Under the pieces are notes generated by a model. That model was not told the origin of the DNA and searched no databases. It worked only from the letters and a program-made list of their open reading frames with translations. Position numbers and translations under genes: made by a program. A stretch of DNA of 64,000 nucleotides from Sisyra terminalis (taxonomy: Eukaryota; Arthropoda; Insecta; Neuroptera; Sisyridae). The stretch is from assembly GCA_958496175.1 (NCBI GenBank), contig OY292275.1, forward strand, positions 20,212,001 through 20,276,000. Direction: 5' to 3'. Below, in pieces: positions 49,949 to 60,000 of this stretch. How positions within the stretch are numbered: position 1 is the first letter of the stretch; every line of letters starts with the position of its first letter.

Positions 49949-50819
49949 CTTATTTCGTATTTGTTGTATTTAATTTTCTATTTATTTTCCAGATTTATCA
50001 ATTGATTAAAATAAACACACAAAGAAAGTAATAAAAAACTGTATTAAAAGTATATATTGTAATCATTCTTTCGCAAATCCCATTTATTTCTTTCACACAA
50101 ATGATGACGTATTTATCTTTATTACGAACGGAAGCAAAGTACAAGTTAAAATCTCCACTCTCATACCATGGAAACTTTGGTGTGAAGAAAAAGCTGTCTG
50201 TTCTAATGCCATCCATTTTAATTTTCACGAAGAAACACTGAAATTAAATGCATTAATCGAAAAAGAAATTATAGTATACCAGGCAGTTACTTCTTATAAA
50301 ACTTTATTAATAATAATAAGTGTTCATTACTATTTTTATGACAATTTTTTAACTAGACGATTAAAATATTTAACTGATTAAATAGTAAAAAAAATGGTTT
50401 AAAATTATTATAGTTTATAAAAAGCATTGATTCAAATTGTATCAATAGTAAAAAATTAGACATAATTCGTGCACAGAAAATATTTTTGAATATAAAACCT
50501 AAAATTTAAGAACAATTAATAGTTGGTAAAAGAATTACAACTATCTATAACATATGAAACATTTTTGCAAATAAAAATTTATTAAAAGGACTAATAACCA
50601 GTATCCTTACAACTTATAGTATCCAATTTAAAAAGTGAAACTTAAACTTGTAAGAAAAGTATTTTTAAATTTTGCTTATTTGAACTCAATGATATATTTC
50701 TGAGATCTCGAATTAACATTCTAAAATATGAAATTGTTCTAAAGCCTTATCCAGTATAAACTTAACTTTGTATATATTTGTTTATTTATATTACGAAATA
50801 ATTTATCTATTATTTATTA
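49949..50819. other. Spacer between convergent genes
   Basis: AATAAA at 50010-50015 (+) and TTTATT at 50781-50786 and 50813-50818 (AATAAA on -) are candidate polyadenylation signals for the two converging genes. The spacer also holds a possible antisense exon (49998-50237). Confidence 0.6.
49998..50237 (-). CDS. Possible last exon of an unrecognised gene
   Basis: On the - strand a TTTAATTTCAG acceptor precedes a frame of 79 codons plus stop: CFFVKIKMDGIRTDSFFFTP, KFPWYESGDFNLYFASVRNK, DKYVIICVKEINGICER, then a hydrophobic tail. Its composition is less biased than the surrounding chance frames. I do not recognise the family, and no upstream exon was found between here and 50819. It could be a chance frame in the PGRP 3' UTR. 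Confidence 0.25.
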   Translation of the reverse strand, partial: CFFVKIKMDGIRTDSFFFTPKFPWYESGDFNLYFASVRNKDKYVIICVKEINGICERMITIYTFNTVFYYFLCVFILIN

Positions 50820-51092
50820 TCAGTCGACTTCGAGTCGTCGAAAACTTCCGGAAAGTCCAACAATTCCGTTGTTATCACTTTCATTGATCAAATATTTGCT
50901 ATTTTTGCGACAAATGATTCCCCGATCGCTTAACAATTTAATATTATCAAGGGACAGTAAACGTTCCCGTTTTGCGCTCAATTCTTGTCGCCACATATCA
51001 ATCATGTCTGCCATCGGAATGGTACCACCATACTCTTTAGGTAAAATGTTTAGGTCCACATGGTTCCGCACGTCGTCCCAATCGGAGTGTAC
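50820..51092 (-). CDS. CRAL-TRIO exon 6 (last coding)
   Basis: The - strand acceptor TTCACTAG precedes VHSDWDDVRNHVDLNILPKE, YGGTIPMADMIDMWRQELSA, KRERLLSLDNIKLLSDRGII, CRKNS and a non-conserved tail ending RRLEVD and TGA. LP.EYGG is the conserved end of the CRAL-TRIO domain. The + strand frame over the same bases is a shadow. Confidence 0.93.
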   Translation of the reverse strand, partial: VHSDWDDVRNHVDLNILPKEYGGTIPMADMIDMWRQELSAKRERLLSLDNIKLLSDRGIICRKNSKYLINESDNNGIVGLSGSFRRLEVD

Positions 51093-54000
51093 CTAGTGAA
51101 CGAAACATAAATATTACGAACTAAATAATAAATTTCAAATTTACGTAGTATGTGTGTTTGTAAATAAATTTGAAAAGCGACAAACCGTTATTCGATTTTT
51201 CATTTTCTGGCTGAGCCGTGTGCGGGCAAAGTCAAACACATATTTTACAGCTGACGGCAAATTCAATATACGAACTTCTTTGTGTCTCATCGGAATCGAT
51301 TGCTGTAAATAAATAAAAATCAAGGCTATGTCAGTGAGAAAATTACTATTAATACACAACGCAAATATACATTGAACATAATTCAAAAATGAAAGTTGTT
51401 AAGGGGGAAAATCCATTGCACGTTCAAAAAATTAAATTTTTTAACATTATTTATTAAAGAGGTTCAAATAACTGCACCGTTTGTAAATTCAATTTTCAGA
51501 AGTTAAAAAATATGTTTAGGCATGTGCATTTTCATAAAAAGCATAGCTGTTTTATTCCCTAGGTATTTCTTTTGGTGTTATTTGCCTGATATTAAAAAAT
51601 AAAGTATTTGTCACATTTGGGGCATTTCACGTGAAGCGGACAGCGAAAAAAAACTGACGTTCTGAAATTTATTGAGAATATATTTTGTGCAAATATGCTG
51701 TGGAAGGGGTAAGATCACTCGGAAAATTGAGAGGAAATGAAATTTTAAGTTTAACATGGGGTTTATGAAGCACGTTCACTCTTATCATTCAACCTCTTTA
51801 GCTAGCAAACGATTTTATTATTTATCACGAAATTTATTTTAAACTATTGCTTCCTATTTATATTTTTTTTTTCAATAAGTACTATTTTAATTTGAATAAT
51901 AACTACCCCACGACATTGTTAGAGCTTTAAATACGCTTAAGTAGGGTAGTAAATATAATTATTGCAGCGTATTAGTGTTATATCGCCTAAACCAGTTGAC
52001 CTAAGCAAGCTAGGGTACGATGGTCAGTACGACAGGCATGTATTTTAATTCATCTATCTCCTAAACTATTAAAGATCCCATTATGAAACTTCTGGTGTAT
52101 CATAAGTGTACTTTAGGCTATATTTTAAAATCAAAAAACAAAATGGTAGAAGTTACAAACATTCTGATTTTAAAAGTTTACTTCCGGTTTTGTATATTAA
52201 AAAAAATATCCTGCTTTATTAAGTATTTAGAAAAAACAGTATATGTTCTATTTAAATCGCCATATTTAGTGTTATTTGTTTAATTCGAAAAAAAAAATCA
52301 AAAAATACGAATTTCAATAACGACAATTCTTTAGAAGCTTATAGCTTGACAAATAATCATCATTCGAAAAAAATATTTTGTATCTACATTCATACTTACT
52401 AGAAGTATAATTATGCCAAATATGAACAAATTTCAGAACGTCACGTTTTTTTTTTTGCTATCCGCTTCACGTGAAATGCCTCATTTATCTATTTACGGGA
52501 GGTAATCTAATGCAAAAACTACCAAAAACTCAAAAGAACTAGTTGGAGTGAAATGTAGTTTTTCCATTTGGTTTTCTAAAAGCATTTAATAAAATGTCAC
52601 CACTTTTTATTCAATACCACTTTTGTTTGTATTAATTTTTTTTAATTCTTATTTACCGTCGCTTTAAAACTAATAACGTCTTTTAGCGGCTCTAGGATGA
52701 ATTAAATCTGTTATCGAGAAATATTGAAAATTTGCACATTACGAGGATCGAACCCACTACCTCCTAGTTTTGGAGCGGTATCCTAGACCACTCGGCTACC
52801 AGTAGGCTTGTTTGTATTTGTGTAACACAAAAATACATTTTTTTGGAATAAAAAGTAAAATCCTCTACTAAGAAGTGCACAAAATGAGTCAAATTTCATT
52901 AATAGGTGATTTTTAGGGTTGCTAATAACAAACATATGGGCCATAGGTTGCCCTTGGATTTATCTCCAAGAGTTTTGTTTTAATAGAGTTCTCTCGTGTG
53001 ATGGCCTGTTTTGGACGCATTTGGGATTTTTTTTTGCAAGCCAATGGTAACATAAAACTTTGATTGTTTATAATCGCCCGTTTATATTTATTTTAAGCAT
53101 ATGAATATTACTTTAAAGCCCAAAATCTCCGTCAAATGAGAGTTATAGCGCTCCAAAGACTCCAATATCGAAAAAATGAAGGCTCACTTTTCGGTTGATT
53201 GGCTTATATAAAATAAAAAAAATGGATTTCTAATATGTAATCTTAAAAGCAAGGAAACTAATGGAAAATAAACTAGAATCAATGGAAAATATGAAAAATT
53301 AGATTGTTACCAAACTTCGGAAGAAAAATTTATCATTTCATGTTTTTTTCTTTTGTTATATTTTTGTTACAATAAAAAACCAAAAAAATCGGCATTTTTT
53401 AATGATTTTAGTTTAATCCGTGAACCTAAATGTGTAGAATTTACTCAACAAATTGGAAGTTAGTGGGTCAAACTGTTTTCACGATATGATGGAGGAATGT
53501 TTGAAAAACATGGTTTTGAGAAAAACGCGTTTAAAGTTTCAAGTATACGGTTAAAATTATAACGGCTTTTGTATCTTTGTAATGACTGTATCTTTTGAAT
53601 GATTTCAAATAAAAAAAAAATACTTTTCTAGCATATTCTAGACATGTTAAGAAAGCAATTAAAGTAAAAAAGAGAATCGATTTTTTTAAACCATTACACG
53701 GAAGAACCCCCTTAAATTTTGCTCAAAATTCGAAATAAACGCTGGGTGGTTTTTTAGGTCGCTAATTACGAATATGATGCACATCTTGAAAATAAACGTA
53801 GACCTCATCTCCTAAGGTTTGTATCTTATTCATAAAATGAACACGAAAAACACGTAGGGAGGTTCTTAAGGTTGCTAATTTTTTCGTGAACACTTCTAGA
53901 AGCCAAATACAAAAAAAAAACATCTCAATAGGACTTTTTCGAGATGAAATGGTAGATTTGTGATTTTCAATATTTGGAGGGAAAAGGAATTGTCAGGGCT

Positions 54001-57000
54001 GATGCTATCGGGGATGCAATGCATATCGATACAAAGAAAAACCATCGTAAGATTCAATAAATTTGAGGAAATGTATGACTTCCAAAATTTTCGAAATAAT
54101 AATTTTAGTTATTTTCAAATTTTCATAAATAACATTTCAAAATTAAGTAACCTCATTTCCAAATAAAATAATCACATTTGATTTTGGATATGCACAAATC
54201 GTTCTATTTCATAATCCAATTGTTAAAGTTGATTCCATTATATTCAAAATTAATGATCAATAGTAGACAGTAATCAGCAGTTAGTTTTGAAATATTTATT
54301 AAATAATAAATATTCTTTGTGTTGTTTAAAGTTACGGAACTAATTGGAGCGATTTGTAAAGATATTAAAAAATCAAAAAATTTCAAAAGAAAAGTTTAAA
54401 ATGATTCCTTACAATTCATTTAAATTAAAGATGAATCGACAGAAAATTACTTATGTTTTATTACTCAACTAATTTGTTACTCACTTTCATCTTGCCCCGA
54501 AAGTTAGGCATTTTCGTTACAATATATCAACAATTAAAGGAGATATCGATCAATATATTATTTCATAAAAAGTATAATCTTTGAGTATGATCTATAAACT
54601 TCTTTGTTTGTAACTTTAGAATAAGTGAAATTAGTTTTTTGTAATTGCAGTTTCAAAATAATAATGTTTATAGTGTCAAAACCATGAAGATATATTTACA
54701 ATAGAGCAGTGTATTTAATTCTCAACTTTCTGGATTATGTGCGATGTTTCTATTAATATTAAAAAAAAAACAATTATTCTCCATTGTGGTATATTATCTT
54801 CATTGTTTACTTTCATGCAATCGAAAGTAGAAAAATGTTTTTTTTAGTTCAAGATTTTTTCCCTTGAAGCCTTAACACTGAATTACACTCAAGTCATTTA
54901 CGATACTCAAATTTATAAATAAATAGGTGATCTTTTTCAAATCAGATATTCATAAATATACAAAAGAAAAATTTAAAGAATAAAGAAGTATGGACTTTCT
55001 AACATATCAAAAATTAAGAAAAAAATTGTCGAAATATTAATCATTAGAAATTAGTGATTAACAAAACTAGATTTCAATATAATCAATTAAGTAAAAGATA
55101 GTTAATATCGTAAAAATTAACATTACATAGTAATTTAATTAAAATTACATAGTTTTCTGCATTTCTGTAGACGGACGAACAACATATAAGTTACCAAGAT
55201 TATCACGGCTAACATTTCATACAACTAGCTCCATACAACAAAATAAATGATACATTAATTGGGCTCATGTCCCTTTTAGAATCATCTAATCTGGCAGTGT
55301 TGCATTTTATATTTTGTTTTTGATTTAATTTACGATTTGTTTGTTAATTATTTGTCAATTCAAATGTGGTATATTTTTTTTCTTTTTTATATTGTAGCTT
55401 TATTTGACTTGAATTAACAAACAAATCGTGAATTAAATTAAAAACAAAATAGAAAATCTAACGTTGCCAGATATGAAGGTTCTTAAAGGGACATGAGCCC
55501 AATTGTTATCCATTTCAATGACGTTGATGAGTTTGTTTAATTTTAAAGTTTATGAGTCAATTTAAGTTTGTGAATTAACACTATGAAAAAATTTCAAATA
55601 AAACGACAACTTATTTATAAACTCACATATCAATGAGTAACAATTCAGGATTTTGTGAGAACTAATATAGAAAAGTTATGAAATTGAGTTTGTGTAAAAT
55701 TGAAACTCAAACAATGAAAAAATGTTTTGTGAGTATTAGCGGTATTTTCCACCCATTTCTCTTGTATCTCGTAAATAATTTGAAATCATAAAATGAACAA
55801 ACCTCGCCCCATTTTAAAAGCGTCGCAAACTCGGTAGGTGACCATAAAGTTATATGAGCTGCACTTCCGTGTGCACAATCTCCAATGTGCGCAAAACCCA
55901 TCACTTGATTTTCCTCATCTTCGAGTAAAGTTTCGTAAGCGAGTACGTGGATTTTTGCCATATCACTACTGGTGTATTTATAAGGATCGAATTTTTCTGT
56001 TGGTATATTCGTAAAAGTTAATAAAATAAGATTTTGTAGTAGTATTCGAAAATTTGCTGAAAGAAAAATTTCTTACCTACGAGCGTAATTAGAACACGTC
56101 GACCGTTTTGATCACGTACAGGCGACGCAAAAAGAAACCTACAAAAAATTTATGTTAAAACATAAGAAAAAGGAAATATACAACACATGTGTTAATAACG
56201 TCTGACGAAAACGCCTGTTTGTTAGTGATAACAACAATGTGCACTCTTTTCGTTCGAATGACGCCATTACGTGGCGAACAGTATAGGTTTGATAAAATGT
56301 CGTTCACACATACCCGCACGTTAATAATTCCTCTAATGTGGGTAACGTGTGATCCAAATTCAAAAAAACATGTGGAAATGTTTGCCGTAAGTTCACATAT
56401 TTCAATAACGTCTGCTGGGCCATTGGTAAACTGTACTTTTTTGCACGTAAGAAACGTAAGAGAAAACTTTCATCTGAAAAACAAAAAAAAAATGATAACA
56501 AACGACAAACATAATTGTTTTCTATGAAAATATTTTCCTTGCTTTCCATTTATGTTTCATTATAATATATACTGTTCTATGAAATACCGATAAAATTGTT
56601 ATATCAGAATCTAACGTAAATAAAAGCCTTGAATATAAACTTCTCCATCGAGAAACTAGAAAAATTTACATTTCTACATAAAATTTATTCATCTATTTCA
56701 GTAAAACATGTTCGCACATTAGGAGAATACGAAATACTGCTAAAAATAATAAAATTTTGTGAAATGATTCACATTTTTTTATAGATAAATATTAGCAAAA
56801 ATAATATTCAACAAGATTTGTTTTTTGAAATTTTATATTTGCGCATATCTAGAGACCCAACAATTATTTGTGCAGTTCTAATCACATTTTGTGCAATTCC
56901 TACTTGTTTTTTTCAAAAAAAATTTCGAAATTAAAAATATATAATAAATCTCAGTATGGGGAAAAATTTAAATCAAAGGGCGTCAAAAAATATTACAGTA

Positions 57001-60000
57001 GTATATTACAATCCTAAGAACAAAATAACAATTAATTAGATAACAATTAAAATAAATACTTTTGTTGTGGATTAATTTCCACGTGAGGATATATCATTGT
57101 ACGTTAATTTCTGTGTGAGGGGTTTTCTCTGGGAGTAAATTTATATGTGACCAACTTTCATGTGAGCAACAATGTAAGTGGGCAACCTTTTGTGGGCAAT
57201 TTCCGTGTGAGGAATTTTCTAGTGGTCATTTTCTAGTCATCATAGAACCATTATAAGTATATAAATAGAGATTTTAAAAATTTGTATAGTTCTCTTTACC
57301 AGTGTTTCTTAACTTTTTAAGTGAATTTCATCCCTTAGAATCTGAAAATAGGTTTTTAGTTTAGAAAAATGTATTTTATGCAAAATTTATTATCAAAAAC
57401 TTCATAATTTATATTGTTAGGGGCTTCTCCCGCACCCTCATGAATAATCTCCCGTGCACCCCAGGGGTGTGGGCCCCACATGTTATAAAACAATACATTA
57501 TAACTATAAGCTCTTTATAAATAGGTAAGCATTTCCCAAATTCATAATTATAAAAACTTTCAAGTGTAGTTTATAACATTAACCACCATGAAATATAATG
57601 TGCAATATATTGTCTCACAATTCTATCAATGTCTTATAAAAAAAAATATATAAAAAACTCAATTTTTAAAGTTTTGCACTTTCAAATGTTAGCTCATAGG
57701 TTCTATTCAAAACGATTCATTTAAACTCCCTCGCAAATGTTGATTGAATATTTAGAAAATAGAGGTTAACTTAAAATAAGTTCTTTAAATTGTTTTATGA
57801 TTTATTTTAGGACTGAGAACTTATCATGAGTCTTTTGAAAAATAACGTAAAATAATAAGGATCTTAAAAATATAGTACTTAATGTAGTTCTATTATAGAT
57901 TACTATAATTTGATTTTTACTAAATTTGCTGGTATCATGAAGGAGTTGCACCCATTGTTGCATTCTGTATCCCCGCGCCTGCTATCCCCTCGCTACACTC
58001 AACTAATAACTTATTTTAAAAAACCTTGGAATTAAAAATGTAAAATATATGCAAAAGTTAGAAAAAAAATTGTTTTTTAGTAACTAAACCAAAAATTTAT
58101 AAATCGAAGAATATAAGATGCATTTTTATAGAAATAAAACTGGTTAAAGTTAAATTGCTGGTTCAATGTTATGTGAAACGAATTAATGGCTCTGTTATGT
58201 AATCAATATACGGTGCGTTTGAATCCCGTTACAAGTAAAATTTTATTTATCTGCTCATCAAATTATTTCAAATTTAAAAGCCGTAAGCAACGATATATTC
58301 ACGTAACGGTAAATAAATTAAAATAAAAGTTGGCCACTGAAAATGAAAATTTAAAGTATTTTCTTTCATTAAAAAGAGAAATAACATTCCAGAGAAGTCT
58401 AAATTTGTTGTGATTAAAAGAATAAAATTCATCTTTATAGGTTCATTTATTATTTATTTGTTTTGATATCCACATTTTATATTTTTTATAATAAAATTAT
58501 GCATTTTCGAAACCAAATCTAATTCTCATTGAGTAGATTAACGAAAATCGTTCATTGTATTATTTATTAAAACAATATTATCTTTAATATAAAATAAAAC
58601 CCTTAAAAATTACAAAATAATATCTTTTCAGATAAATATCATACCCTATTATATTTCTGTTATGAGTTTTAAAATTCCACTGAAAATTGACTTTTTAACG
58701 TTTTCCATAAAGGCCAGTAGTTTTTATGTCTGCATTATACAAATTTAAGAAAGTGCACGTTATAATAAGTCGTCATAAATAACTTTTATTGTACAAAAGA
58801 AGAAATAATAATTGCTTTCATATCGCGACTTATATAACTATGCGGGGCATACGATTAAACTTAATTTAACCAACAAGCGAAAGGGCTTAAAGATGAGGTA
58901 ACTAGAATAATTTCCCTTCACATAATATAATTTTTAACTAAGCAAGTAAAGAGAAAGAAATAGATAGTTACGAACGAAATCTTTCATTTACTCATATCAT
59001 ATTTATTCCTTCTAGTTTGTTATTTGATTGAAGTTCATTCATAGTTCCAGATTTGCAACAATGTGTCAAAACCAGGAAAGTTGTAATATAAGTTATGAGT
59101 TTTCATTTCTTAAATAATTGACAATGTTTGCTGTTTTAAAAGATACAAAATATGAAATAATAAACACAATTATTTTGTTTAATCCATTAGTTCATTGTAA
59201 ATCCTATTCTTTGCTTGCTGAAATTATCAAATAAATTTTGATTTTAGATAATATGAAAAAAAACTCTTCTTTTATTCCCAATCTATTCTAATAATTAGGC
59301 ACATTTTCACCTCCATTTTTATTGCAAAATTTCAGATTTCAAAAGAATTTAATATTCAAAATATACTGAAGACTCCATTGTGTACGAAAAAAAGTCAGTG
59401 GTTTTTAAAAGGAAGTACATCTTTTTTTTAAACATTTTCTGTAAAAATAGGGAATTCTTCACCTTCTACGGATCAATAACTAAGACTACGTTAGAATTAT
59501 ACCATTGCTGGAGCAAAAATAAAGTTTCAAAGGTCTCTGGGAAGCCTGTTCTTTACTTCTTCGAATTTTACAAAGTGTGTTATAAGCAAAACTCATTAAG
59601 TTTAAGGAAGTACATTTTTTTAGTTATTTTACTAAGGTCTTAGGCGATTCAAGGGTTTACAAAAAACCATAAACTGAGAAATATTGAAGATTTGCTCATT
59701 ACGAGATTTGAACCCAATACCTACAGGTTTTGGAACCGTCATCTTGATCACTTGGCCACCAGTAAGTTGAAGTACAACTTTTATAAACCTTAAAGTTACA
59801 AGTAACAAGAAATTTATAATTTTTCTGAATTTTATTCAGAATTTTTAGTAGCTAATCAATATAAAATTTCTTTATAACAGGTTTCTTTCTACATGAATTG
59901 TTATAATTTCCTGATATTCATCACTTTAATATCAATGACAGTTTTCGATGAAAAATGAGAAAAAATTTGAATTTAATGGATATTTAAATAAAATTTTCAC

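Larger units (their letters stand above)
51303..55802 (-). other. CRAL-TRIO intron 4, 4.5 kb
   Basis: Holds an 860 bp inverted-repeat element (51621-52480), a SINE with target duplication (52634-52807), a region with three copies of a GGTYGCTAAT motif (52.9-53.9 kb) and a 248 bp inverted-repeat element (55257-55504). No exon was seen in the rest. Confidence 0.8.

Noticed and set aside
52741..52805. tRNA gene on the - strand
   Set aside because: A and B boxes are present, but no full cloverleaf forms. The segment continues into a shared SINE body, and the whole unit is bounded by a target duplication.
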